26,386 bases of DNA from Glomus cerebriforme (GCA_003550305.1 QKYT01000096.1:193788-220173), one strand, 5' to 3'. Counted from the stretch's first letter, positions 9,446 through 22,228 are shown. The notes: generated by a model not told the origin, from the letters alone. Program-made: numbers and translations.

Positions 9446-11177
9446 TTAATAAAATTTGAATATTTCCATTTCTTCAATTGAAAAATTATTTATATCTAAA
9501 ATATTACTTTCATAATATTTTTGATTACATGTACCATTATTATTATTAATAACTAAATCACTATTACCAAAATTTAAAGCTATATTATAATTGTATGAAT
9601 CATAAATCGCAAACTTGTTATTAATAACTCGGCTAATTTTAAATTTTTCTAAACCTTTCCTGTTATCCAAAGAAAAAATAAAACTTTCCTTAGTATTACA
9701 CCAATAATTGTGATAAAGATCATAAAAATAACCATTGTTACTGCAATCATCATTATCTTTCCAACCAATAGGATTATAACCACCAATTATAGTCTCGTTA
9801 TTTTTAATTTTAATAATTAAAATACATGCTCCTTGTCCATCACATATTGCACGTATTTTGTTGATATCATAACCAACTTGACTTGCACGATAAATAAGTT
9901 TAAAATTATATTTATCCTTTAAAATTTTTGCATTAGAATCTTTTCTTTGAATCCAATTGGCAAGAATAATGGCATGTTTTGATTTAATGATCATTGAATC
10001 AATAGGAATTCTACTATTACGAGAAGGTAACTTATTTATTTTAGGTTTAATTTCAGCTAAATGGAATGATACGATGTCTTCAAAAAGTGTTCCAGGTAAT
10101 ACAGTTTTAAAAGGCCGAATCTTACTATGAAAATCTTTTGAAGAAATATCAAAAAATCTGATATGTAAGATAAATGGGTTTAAAGTATTTTTCAAAGCCA
10201 AGAAACTTTTTTTATTCCAACGATTTAAATTAGTTACATTCTTTCCTTTTAATTTAGAAGTTTGAGAAATTCCCCATTTAATAAGATAACTCCATAATTC
10301 AATTTCATCAATTAACATATCATCTCGTTTAAGTAATTCTATTAAAATATTTTTCCCTAATGTTTGAAATTGTGGGGAATTAAAGAAAGGTTTTGGATCT
10401 TCACAAATAGAATTTAAACAAAAATCTCGAAGTTGTTTACAACTTTCTAATTGAAATACTGTGCTTTGAAGAACTTTAACGAAATTATTTCGTAACCATT
10501 CAGTTTGATTTTCAATCAAATACTTTTGTATAAAAGTAATCAATTCTTCGATAAGTAATTCATCAGATGCTACGAGAAGATCTAGAATATCTAAGTCAAC
10601 TTGTTTTTTCAAATCAAGAATACCTGTATACATATATCTAAATCAAAAAAAATAAAATAAAATAAAATATTATAATTTAATTTTAATTTTTATTATCACA
10701 CGATCATTAGGATTGTACGGAATTTATGTTTTTATGCTGATCGACTATATTTATATTGAATTTATATTGGTACATGGATACACGCACATTCTAATATCAC
10801 GTATAATAATTATAATAATGTTGCTATTGAACGGAGTTCTTCGCTGTTCGTCCAATATTTTAGCGCCCCGTTCAATAACATACAATTAAAAATAAAAAAA
10901 AAAAGATAAAAGAAATAATTTACCTAATAATCATTTCAAATACAATAGGAGAAACATTTGGTTTGGTAAAGTTGATAATATCATCTTTCTTTGTAGCCCA
11001 TTTTTGCGAAAGAGCACTTTTAAAGTAAGGAGAACGAGCTCTTAATATATTAGAGTGAGCACGAAACTCTTTTGTATTAGAATATTCTCCAACTTTAATA
11101 ACAACATTATAATCATCCGCATCATCAAGCAATTGAGAAAAATTTTGCGATAATCCAGGATAAAATTCAAAAGTCAT
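9446..11177 (-). CDS. BTB-BACK-TLDc domain protein
   Basis: A two-exon gene on the minus strand. Exon 1 is 11177-10924 and exon 2 is 10637-9446; the intron of 286 nt (GTAAAT donor, GATTTAG acceptor) splits the Arg codon in the same place and phase as in the gene at 5251-6723. The product is 481 aa. BTB/POZ covers residues ~23-103 (DYNVVIKVGE, REFRAHSNILRARSPYF-like, FEMIIRYMYTG). The BACK region covers ~105-250 (LLVASDEL, LLKRDDMLIDE). TLDc covers ~301-481 (FKLIYRASQVG, CDGQGACILII, GGYNPIGW). The C-terminal TLDc part is divergent, with Asn-rich insertions after GGYNPIGW and near residue 450. It may serve as a CUL3 adaptor or stress-related protein by family analogy only. It is distinct enough from the other copy to be an older duplicate. 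Confidence 0.92.
10825..10877. repeat. Small inverted repeat inside the BTB-TLDc intron
   Basis: TATTGAACGG at 10825-10834 is exactly complementary to CCGTTCAATA at 10868-10877. The pairing continues outward (ATGTT / AACAT) after a three-base bulge on the left. The intron is 286 nt, against 81 nt at the same site in the paralogue, so a small insertion carrying this structure is one explanation for the extra length. Confidence 0.6.
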
Positions 11178-11979
11178 TTTAGAATAAGTTTTTAGGTTTT
11201 TTCTTTTTTTTGTAAGAAAAGAAAGAAAAGAAAAGAATTTAAGAAATGTTCAACATTCCATTCAAAATATTCTAAATTAAGCATTTTGTGTAATTCTTGA
11301 TCGTCACCTTTAATAGTTTCCAAATCTAGAAAATTGTTAAATGTTTAATTTTTTAAAAATTACAAAATTACAAATTTACACCACCATTGTGAATGTAAAA
11401 AAGATTGTAGATCCAAATATAATTTAGGCCAGCATTATCTGTAGATCGAGAGATTTCATACTAAATTAAGCTAAAAGGCTTTATTCTACTAACAAAATAT
11501 AGTAAGCACCGTAATGATCGTATCATTTTGACATCTCGCCAGGTTTTATTTCTACAATGGTAATTAAAAATTCATTGTTATTTATAGTAATTTTTTAATT
11601 ACGTCTTTAAAAATTTATTATTCCACGACGGAAATTTATTGAAAATTGTTACAAATGATCGTTTTTAATTAGTGTCAAAATTGCAATCTTTCATGTTTTT
11701 TGATAATTTCCGGACGTTGTCCGAATTCGAACGTTGCGAACAATATATATTTATATATATATTCCAGACCATTCTTTTCTCGGTGTATGATGCAAAATCT
11801 ATATACGTCCAAAACTATATGGATTATATGTATACGGAAATCATTTATTAATCATTCGATATGTTTGTTACACGATGTAACTGTACCAAGTTTTATTTAG
11901 TTAAGCGATTGTAAACCTATAAATATATATGGAATATTTACGTCTCTTCTCCGGTTTTCTTATAAATCTTTTTTTTTTT

Positions 11980-12011
<32 letters not shown>

Positions 12012-12092
12012 GTTCCTCATTATTTTTTAGAACGTAAACAATAAGAAAAAAAAAATAATAAAAAAACTAAATAATAATAATTATAATAAAAT
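11178..12092. other. Divergent intergenic region between two genes
   Basis: This separates the minus-strand BTB-TLDc gene from the plus-strand zincin-like gene and must hold both promoters. A TATA-like TATAAATA lies at 11918-11925, about 168 bp before the plus-strand start. It is followed by a 43-base T tract (11969-12011) with a single C at 11992. Such tracts act as nucleosome-poor promoter elements in other fungi. Short GC-containing palindromes lie at about 11708-11737 (TCCGGACGTTGTCCGA). Confidence 0.45.
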
Positions 12093-13585
12093 ATGAAATC
12101 AAATTTTATATTGATAATAATTTCTATCATAATTTTAAAAATATCAACGATACAATGTAATAAATTTTCACGACAAATTTCAACAAAATTTGAACAAAAT
12201 TTTAAAAGAGATGTTACTGAATCATCATCACCATTTGATAGTAGAATGTTATTTGGAGTAACATGTGTATCAAATGATACAGTATATTGTAATAAAATAA
12301 TAAAATCATTTAATACTGTCGGAGAAATACTTTCTTCGGTTATATTATTTAAAGAAGCTTTAGTGGTAAATGTAACTGTTGAACAAAATTGTATTCTTGG
12401 AAGTTTTGATTGTACAGTAGATGAAGCCAATTTTATAGGTAATTTATTAAGAATTTTCGAATAAAAGAATGTTACAAAAAAAATTAACATCAAAAAATTT
12501 TATTATTTTTTTTTTACAGGAACATCAAGTCCTGGATCAATGGTTTTATTGATGGATGATTTTGGAATCGAAAGATATTATCAACAACCATTAGCAAAAC
12601 AATTTTTTTCGAATCTTCCAGAATATGATGATATAGATATTTATGCTAGATTTGCGCTTCGATCGGATTATTGGTTTCCGGGAGATCCTTTATCAACCAC
12701 TCAAAATTTAGATTTTACATATATAGTATTACGTGAAATGATTCATTCTTTAGGATTTTATTCATCATGGAGAATGCGATTTAGAGATGATAATACAATT
12801 ATAGTTCCCAGACCTTATTGTAATGATGGAACAGGAGATTGTGATATTTATGGTAGAAATAAGGATAAGGTTTGGATTGGATTTAGGGAACATATATTTG
12901 ATAAATATTTAATGAATTTATATACTGGTGAAATGTTAACAAATAAAACAAGTTATTTAAACAAGTTATTTGATTCAAATATAATTCACGGTAAAATCAG
13001 TAAGTTGGAGAAAGGACTTCAAGGATCTTTACAATATGAAATTGCAAAAGAAATGTATGGATTGGCAACAACAAATGGTACCATTGGATTCTTATCATGG
13101 AGTGATATGCAATTTAGCGATAGTTTAGTATTGGAGACAAATATTGTACCTTTTGATAATGATATTAATTTAAAATATATTGATAATATATATACTAATA
13201 CGAGTGATTTTTTAATGAGAAATCAATGGCCTATAGGAATAACTCTTCAAGATCAAATTACTGCTGGTGGGAATTATTCAAATGGAACTTTATATGGATC
13301 TATTGGTCCCAAGTTAAGGAGAATGTTTGAAACTATAGGGTAAAGTATTAACAAATATTAATATTATTTTTTTGCGTAATTTATTTATTTATTTATTAAT
13401 ATGTTTATTTTTTAATGATTAATAGGTATGCTACTGTAGATAACCCAATTGTAACACAGAGTCCAAAAATTCCTCTACCATTACCTCCAATTAATGCAAT
13501 GTCAATAGGAAATTCATTAACATTTAACACTTTATATCAAACTTATTTGTTTTTAATTATTGTAGCTTATGAAATTTATTTTTAA
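12093..13585 (+). CDS. Secreted zincin-like protein, altered metal motif
   Basis: Three exons: 12093-12438, 12520-13339 and 13426-13585, with introns of 81 and 86 nt (GTAATT..TTTACAG; GTAAAG..AATAG). The product is 441 aa. Residues 1-22 form a signal peptide (hydrophobic run ILIIISIIILKI, then QC). Several N-x-S/T sites fit secretion. The core matches, from memory, a fungal family of extracellular proteins carrying a HE-x-x-H-GLGF zinc motif; here it reads REMIHSLGF at 187-195, so the first metal-ligand His is Arg. The C-terminus ends in a hydrophobic tail (LFLIIVAYEIYF), compatible with a GPI-anchor signal or membrane anchoring. A proteolytic function is therefore doubtful: either a pseudoenzyme or an error in one base (CAT to CGT). 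A long open frame on the opposite strand across exon 1 is an AT-rich shadow. The family call is moderate; the gene structure is strong. Confidence 0.8.
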
Positions 13586-14082
13586 CAAATTGTAATTTAT
13601 GTGTAGTTTTTTGGGTTATGAATAATTATTAATTTCAAAAATTTATGGGATGGTTTCATTATTTAAAATTTTCCAAGTATTTTTATTTTTTTTTAAAAAA
13701 AAATATATATATATCGCGTATAATTATGGTTGTACAATACTTATTCATTATGATCATCACGGCTCTGTATAAATTTTATCTGTAAGCAAAAAAATGTATA
13801 ATAAATCACGCCGTCGCTAATAATTTTTTTAACCCTTTTTTTCGATGATAATAACGATATTATTAGTGAATAAAGGAACAGTTTTACATCATCTATCGTT
13901 CTTGATGATATCAAAGTTTCGTAATTAGTTTTATTTTATACGTAATCACAAGAATAAGGATTAAAAGAGACATAATTTCCAATAATAAAAACACTTTAAA
14001 AAACGTAATGCGGTTTTTTTTAAAATAAAAAAAAGAAAAAATTACTGACGTATAATTTATTTAAATAAGAAAAGGATTTAGA

Positions 14083-14141
14083 GAGAACTAACTAACATAA
14101 ACTACAAATAAACGAGAACTAACTAACATAAACTACAAATA
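14083..14141 (+). repeat. 28-bp direct repeat
   Basis: The segment beginning GAGAACTAACTAACATAAAC occurs identically at 14083-14110 and 14114-14141, period 31 bases. It lies about 60 bases before the first of two hairpins. Confidence 0.9.
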
Positions 14142-14197
14142 CAATAAATACAACTAAAGTTTACAATATAAGGACTGGGAAGCTTGATAAATAATAT

Positions 14198-14253
14198 CTT
14201 CTCACAAACATCGTCTTTATTAATATCATTATAAAGACGATGTTTGTGAGAGG
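14198..14253. repeat. Hairpin, 20-bp perfect arms
   Basis: Arms 14201-14220 (CTCACAAACATCGTCTTTAT) and 14231-14250 are perfect complements around the ten-base loop 14221-14230. Further partial pairing continues two to three bases outward. Confidence 0.9.
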
Positions 14254-14302
14254 GAATGTCCGGAATCCCTTTAACTTAATAATTTATTACAAAAATTCTT
14301 AT

Positions 14303-14346
14303 AATAGGACATCAGACGATGAGAGAAGATGTCTGATAGTCCTATT
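14303..14346. repeat. Second hairpin with one bulge
   Basis: AATAGGACATCAGAC (14303-14317) pairs with GTCTGATAGTCCTATT (14331-14346) with a single bulged base. The loop is the purine-rich 14318-14330. It sits 50 bases after the first hairpin. Confidence 0.8.
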
Positions 14347-15673
14347 AATTTTAATTCATAATTAAAAGCTTTTTTCTAAGCTTCTTCTCTCTACTTTCAT
14401 ATCTCAAGTTATGAAACGCATATTAATAATATTATTATAAATATGAAAAGATTTCATAATTATGTGAACGGAGAGTTTATGTATGATTTTGTTTAACATT
14501 TAAATTGTTTTAATTTAAATAATTGTTATAATTTATTTTAATTTTTAAACACATTTTTGAGAGAAAAAGTTCGAGCTTTATTTATAAGAAATTTCAAAAG
14601 ATAACTTTCTCGATTTGATAACAAAAGAAAAATAAAAAAAAAATTATAAATTCACCTTCTAAATTAATTTTGCTTTTGTTGGCGTATTAACTATAACAAT
14701 TTACAATGGTAACATTCCAAAAGAAGTAACAATAACCTGTTTATAATTTAACATTTTATGCTGCGGTCATTAATCTCCTAAATTAGTAAACAAAAAAAAA
14801 GAAAAGAAAAGAAAAGAAAGAAAGAAATGGAAAAATGACAATGTCTTTATGAAGCTCACTTCCTAAAAAGTGTAAATAATAATAAAAAATCTTGCAGATG
14901 TATGACAAATAATAAAAGCAATCAACTGCGGACAATGACACTTTCTTAAAATAAATTAATATAAGAGTAGAATATTAGAAGATTATTTATCGGTTTTACA
15001 ATCTTAATTTATAACTTATATTTTAGAATATAACTGATAATCCTTTTAAGGTTTAGAAGCATTTCAATATTTTTAATTTCGTTCATCTTTAAAATTTTGT
15101 CTTTTAGTCTTTTAATCTTCTTTTTTATTTTTTATTTTACTTTTTTTTTCTTTGATTTTTTTTTGATTTTACTTAATTTTGTGTAAATATTCATTGTAGT
15201 GCAAATTATTAAATCTTATTATAATATTTCTACGATAAAATTTGTTTGTTTTGTTTGTCTGATAAATAAATATTAAATATTTATTTACAAACATAATCCG
15301 CAGTCGGTGTTAAATGAGATTTACATGATGTTTTGTTTAGAATTTGTAATTTTAATAAAAACTACAGTATTTATTGGATGATTTATCATTCAAGATTTGA
15401 TTCTTAAACACTTTAGAATGCTGTTCTACCAAAATTTAATATTATTTTGTTATTTTAAATTTCTATTTTATAATAATAATTTAATTCGGAGGCGTTCTTA
15501 TTATTTCAATGATTTACGGACAAACAATTCTTCAAAGTTTAGCTTAAATTATGACAATCAATGAGACAATGACTAAATGATTACACAATCATGGGATTTA
15601 ATATGGTAGACAATTATAGTATAATTTATTTTTTTCACGGGATTTTCAACCATCAAATTATAAAATTGTTAAT

Positions 15674-15681
15674 TATAAATA
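15674..15681 (+). promoter_or_regulatory. Candidate TATA box of the sulfhydrylase gene
   Basis: TATAAATA lies 69 bases before the start codon and is followed by a pyrimidine-rich stretch (about 15704-15730), a common arrangement for fungal core promoters. In a genome this AT-rich a match can arise by chance. Confidence 0.35.
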
Positions 15682-15750
15682 CCCTTAAAATCGACAATGT
15701 AAATTCTTATTTTTTCCTCAATTCATCGGATTATTAATCAAAATTTAAAA

Positions 15751-17637
<1,887 letters not shown>

Positions 17638-18388
17638 TACTGTATCTTATATGATTTTATTCAATCATGATATATTTTCATATACCGTAATTACATTATT
17701 CATTTAACTAGATCAATAATTTTGTATATTTATATATTGCTATTTTCTTTTTCTTGCAATTTTTTTTTAAAAATGTGTTCATGTAATGTTTATTTTATAT
17801 CAAAATATTAGATTCAAATTAAGTTCATAATGAATAAAGATCGTTTTTTGAATCATTCATCAGAAAATTTTGATCAACAACCATACTATACGTATTTTTT
17901 AGGGCCAGAATTATGGTAATGTCAGTCAGTTGCTATAATTAGTAATAAAATTTCGACAGGCATTATCAAAAATTATCTAGAAAAGTAAAGAAGATCTGCG
18001 TTATTTTTTTGGTTAATTCTACGCAAACAACTTTTATGTATATTTCTGGGTCCTATACTCCTGCAAACTTTAAAATTAATTGTTTAAGTTTATAAAGTAA
18101 TTTTTTTTATTATATCAACTTCCCTCATTTCTATTCTCTCTGATTTCCATCATTGTCTTCTATAACTTCTATGCAGAAATGTTCAATAATTTACGCCAAT
18201 ACTTAAAAGATCCACTAGTCGATCATATGTTTTCGATAAAGTACTTCTAAACCCGGACTTTTATTATGGAAAATTTCATGTGAAAAATCTCGGAATTACT
18301 TCTCATCACCAACAGAAATTCAATTCCAAATATAATGTTTTAATTATAAATAGGATGAATTTCTTTTTTTTTTTATCGATAACATAAA
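17638..18388. other. Intergenic between sulfhydrylase and kinase genes
   Basis: The 3' flank of one gene and promoter side of the next. An AATAAA lies at about 17832, near the end expected for the sulfhydrylase transcript. A T run (about 18363-18374) and TTTTATCGATAACATAAA precede the kinase start. No other gene was seen. Confidence 0.45.
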
Positions 18389-20781
18389 ATGGAACTTGTA
18401 AATATAAATAATAAAAATTCTTTTGATCCAACTCCAAAATTAAAATCTAGTCCTATACCGATTACATTTATTCCTTTTAATTTAGCTGATAATAATTGTA
18501 TTTATTGTGGAGATGAATACATTAGGACACTTTTTTGTTATTCACAAAAATATTGCAAAAAATGTTTATCATGTTATATTACTAATATAACAGATAATGA
18601 TAAATATTTGGATGTATATTTATACACAAAAAACTTGGAATGTAATAATCATGAAATAAGCAAAACATTTGAACCACAAAATATTCAAGAATGTTGTAAA
18701 AATTGTTTAGAAATTTTATGTTTTAAACAAATACCTGAATCTAATATAACTATACATAATAATGATCCTTCTTACTTTAATATATATTATAATATGATGG
18801 AAAGTGAAACATATTGTAAATTATGTGGAAAATTATTATATCAATATTTATCATTTTCGTTAAGATTATGTTCAGATTGTTATAGAATTTCTTTTGGATG
18901 GATAGAATCAACCTTAATTAAAAAATCCATTCCAGTTTTTTATTTACCATGGTGGCATAATACTACTCAATGCATCGTTTGTATTTCAAAATTAATATCA
19001 ACATCAGATTGTCAAATGTATTGTGCACATTGTTATATATTTTATATTGGATGTAGATATTGTATAACAACAAATATTATTTTTGGACTTACGAATCAAT
19101 CTCAATGTAAAAAGTGTAAAAGAATATTATCTATCATAAATATCAGCAGCGGGAATAATGATCTAGATGATTTTCTTTTTAACATGAGAAAATATATATA
19201 TGATAATTTAAAAATAGTTGAGATTTTTACCAGTGAAGTAAAAAATATTTATAGAACTTTTAACCCATTAGGTATATTAAAATCTATTTGTCAAAAAATA
19301 CAAAAATTTGAAAAAATGAATGAAATGATAACATGGATACCATATTCTCAATTTACAAATGTGGAAAAAATAGCAAATGGAGGATTTAGCATTGTATATC
19401 GAGCAATTTGGTCAAATAGAAACGTTTACGTTGCTTTAAAAAGGTTTAAGAATTCTCGAGGTATTAGTAAATATTTTTTAAATGAGGTAAATATTTTTTA
19501 AAAAAAAAAAAAAAAATAATTTTAAAATATAAATTCAATTTTTAAATTTAACCTAACTTTAAATTTTTTAGTTAAAATCTAATTATATTTGTTATAAAAG
19601 AAATAAAAACATGATCAAGATTTATGGTATTACAAAAGATCCTGAATTGGAGGATTATATATTAGTTATGCGATATGCATCAAATGGTGATTTACATAAT
19701 TATTTACAAAAGGAATTTACAAATATTACATGGAAAGATAAATTAGATATTTTATGCCAAATTTCTGAAGGGTATTTATATTTTTGAATTTAACAGATAA
19801 TCATTGTTTTTATAATTATTAATTTATAATACTAATTTGTTTTATTATTTTAGACTTGAAACTATTCATGAAGCAGAATTTGTTCATCGAGATTTTCATA
19901 GTGGAAATATATTATTTAATATCTCTTATTATGATCGAAAACATGAATGGAAAATTGGAGATTTAGGATTATCACAACCTGCAAATAATACTTCATCAAA
20001 TGATGAAATATATGGAGTAATACCTTATATTGCACCAGAAATATTTAAAGGGTCTGAATTTTCCAAAGAATCTGATATTTATAGTATGGGTATGATTATG
20101 TGGGAACTTACAACAGGTTGTAAGCCTTTTGCTGATGTTAACCATGATCATAATCTTGTTTATAAAATTCTTGATGGAATACGACCTAAAATTACAAAAG
20201 ATACACCAAATTGTTATGATGATTTAATGAAAAGGTGTTGGGATCCAGATCCAAAAGAAAGACCTTCTATCACAGAAATTCGTAATACTTTTGATAATTG
20301 GTATCTTAAAAATGAAAACGTAGATCAATTTAATCAAGCTGAAATAAAAAGGAAATGGTTAATAAATTCAAGAAACCTTGGACCTGAATTTACTAAAAGA
20401 CCTCATTCAGAAGCCATTTATACAAGTAGACCATTAATCTCCTTATTATCTAAATGTTCTACTATCTGTTCATCTATCAATCTTTCTTCAAAAGGTATGA
20501 CTAAAAATTAGTAAACCATTAAAAATAATTAATAAAATTTTATCCTTATTTTTAGGTTATAATTCAATAGATGTATTGTTTGATATAGATATTGAAGGGT
20601 ATTTGTATAAAAATTTCATATTTTTATTAAATTGAGTTATTAATTAATATAATTCTATGAATTTAGTTCATCTTTACAAAATTTAAATTCTTCAACTATT
20701 CGACATTCAGATGCAATTCATTCTAGTAAACCATTAAATATGATTGTATCTTCTTTGGGAAACGAAAAATTGATGAATTAA
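18389..20781 (+). CDS. TKL-type protein kinase, Cys-rich N-terminus
   Basis: Five exons: 18389-19486, 19572-19771, 19854-20494, 20556-20598 and 20667-20781, giving 2097 nt and 698 aa. Residues 1-~270 are rich in paired cysteines (CIYCGD, CKKCLSC, CKNC, CKLCG, CSDC, CIVC, CAHC, CRYC, CKKCKR), suggesting zinc-binding modules. The kinase domain spans ~322-590: Gly-rich loop IANGGFSIVYRA (328-339), VALK lysine 351, catalytic HRDFHSGN (444-451), DLG in place of DFG (469-471), and APE (493-495), followed by WELTTGCKPF and RCWDPDPKERP. All catalytic residues are present, so it should be active. This form is typical of the expanded kinase family of arbuscular mycorrhizal fungi. The tail contains two versions of an HSxAIxxSxPL motif, one in exon 3 and one in exon 5. 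Substrates are unknown. Confidence 0.92.
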
Positions 20782-21231
20782 ATAGATAATGGTATCAAAT
20801 ATTCATTTATTACTTGTCCAAGTGGTATTTATATTTACTTTAATGTATATTTCTTTTTTATTTCAATTGGAAAAACATATTAAATCTTATATTAATTGCA
20901 TGATTTTCAATATAAAGATGAATGTAATGAATAAAGCAGTCTGAAAAATCATTCATGTTTCTTATATAAATTATATTGCTATATCTACCCAAGAAAGAAA
21001 ATTTAAATACATAGTACATCGGATTAAAAATATTTAATAGAAAAAAGTTTATTATTCGAAAATTAATATCATTTATTTTAAGATCATTTATTTACATAAA
21101 TTTTTTTATAAGACCATTAAGAAGTTGAAACAAATTTGTATAAAATTAATACTGTGACAATGTTATATTTAAGTCTAAATTTTCTTTGACGTGGGAATAG
21201 TCACTGGTTACCATTTAATAAAATTTTTTAT
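20782..21231. other. Intergenic before the tRNA gene
   Basis: 3' flank of the kinase gene with no other gene. Near 21193-21213 the sequence GGGAATAGTCACTGGTT resembles the two ends of the downstream tRNA joined together (see findings). Confidence 0.45.
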
Positions 21232-21302
21232 GGGAATTTAGCTTAATGGTAGGCAATCGATTGCAAATTGATAGGTCACTGGTTCAAATCCAGTAGTCCC
21301 CT
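21232..21302 (+). tRNA. tRNA-Cys(GCA), organelle-like
   Basis: A full cloverleaf folds in 71 nt. The acceptor stem is GGGAATT/AGTCCCC with an A-C mismatch at the fourth pair. The D stem is GCTT/AGGC with a very short loop AATGGT. The anticodon stem is ATCGA/TTGAT with loop TTGCAAA, so the anticodon is GCA (Cys). The T stem is ACTGG/CCAGT with loop TTCAAAT, and the discriminator is T. A and B box matches (TAGCTTAATGG, GGTTCAAATCC) are internal and a T10 run lies about 25 bases downstream, so Pol III transcription is possible. The TTGCAAA loop and short D loop resemble mitochondrial or bacterial tRNA-Cys more than typical nuclear ones. A mitochondrial insertion in nuclear DNA is a likely source. 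Confidence 0.8.
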
Positions 21303-21982
21303 TAAAGAATTTACTATACTAAAAAATTTTTTTTTTAATTTAAAAAATACACGAGTTAAATTTTCAGTTTATATCATCTTTTTTAAATTTCAATGCTTGA
21401 GAATGCTCTATCAGCTTTTATAAATGGATGATGAAAATTTTGCAATCTTTTTTATATTACTGTAACAGCTAGTTTTTCTTTCTTTTTTTCTTTCTTTCTT
21501 TCTTTTTTTTACAATGAATTTAGGACCGCTTTAAAATATAATTTTCTTTATTCTAAAAATTATAAAAAATTTTACCCTCATATACAAAAACTTCTTTAGA
21601 TAATATAAGGCTATGTGCCGAACATCACCTATTGTGTTGATAAAACAATAGTGCTTTACTTGGCTTAGTTGATTAGAATAACTGAAATTAATTTGGTAAT
21701 AAAAATGAACAAATAAACCTATATTAAGTAGTACATTACCTAATAATAATAAATATATAGCACATAATAAGTTATCATGATACATCCTTTGTAAATTTTA
21801 CAAAGGGTAATAAAAAAATTTATAAATACGGTACCTACTATTTTTTTAAGATTTTTTTTTCTCTAAATTTAAAAAACTAGATTCACTATTCTCCCTTTAA
21901 TCTCTTTTCTCTCTATAATTTTTTTATCTTTTCTTTTATCTTTTTAAAAACTAGATTCTCAGTCCCTTTAATCTCACTTTCT
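21303..21982. other. Intergenic, low complexity
   Basis: Contains T runs, a TTTC microsatellite at about 21476-21510, and a T/C-rich stretch at 21840-21990 with a repeated AAAAACTAGATTC segment. No gene is supported. Confidence 0.5.
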
Positions 21983-22228
21983 CTTACTTTCCTTATACTG
22001 TATATGAGCTTCCTTGTATCAGGCAAGAAAGATCCAGTCAGGTAGATAGTTAAGCATCTCATATCTGGCTGGTTTGGTTTCTTTTTAAATTCCTTTAAAC
22101 TTCCTCTTATCTTCCTTATACTGTATATGAGGTCTTCTTCGTATCAGGCAAGGAAAGACTGGTTAGATAGTTGAGTATCTCTCCTATCTCCAGTTTGGTT
22201 TAGATTAGAATTCCTTTTTTTATTTCCC
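21983..22228 (+). repeat. Tandem duplication of a 123-bp unit
   Basis: Two diverged copies, about 21983-22105 and 22106-22228, share CCTTATACTGTATATGAG, TTC-TTCGTATCAGGCAAG-like, GATAGTTRAGTATCTC-like and GGTTTGGTTT-like blocks in the same order. A third fragment lies inverted at about 9132-9180. It is a dispersed repeat of unknown class. Confidence 0.75.

Larger units (their letters stand above)
13586..15750. other. Long intergenic region with hairpins
   Basis: No gene was recognised in about 2.1 kb. It holds a duplicated 28-base segment (14083-14110 and 14114-14141), two hairpins (14198-14253 and 14303-14346), short A-rich tracts (14789-14830), and T-rich tracts near 15120-15180 upstream of the sulfhydrylase gene. 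Confidence 0.5.

Noticed and set aside
5251..11177. Operon-like cluster or BTB-based defence island
   Set aside because: The two intact genes are separate spliced genes with transposons between them; family expansion explains the clustering.
12020..12493. 157-codon open frame on the minus strand
   Set aside because: It lies antisense to exon 1 and intron 1 of the well-supported zincin-like gene and is explained by AT-rich sequence.
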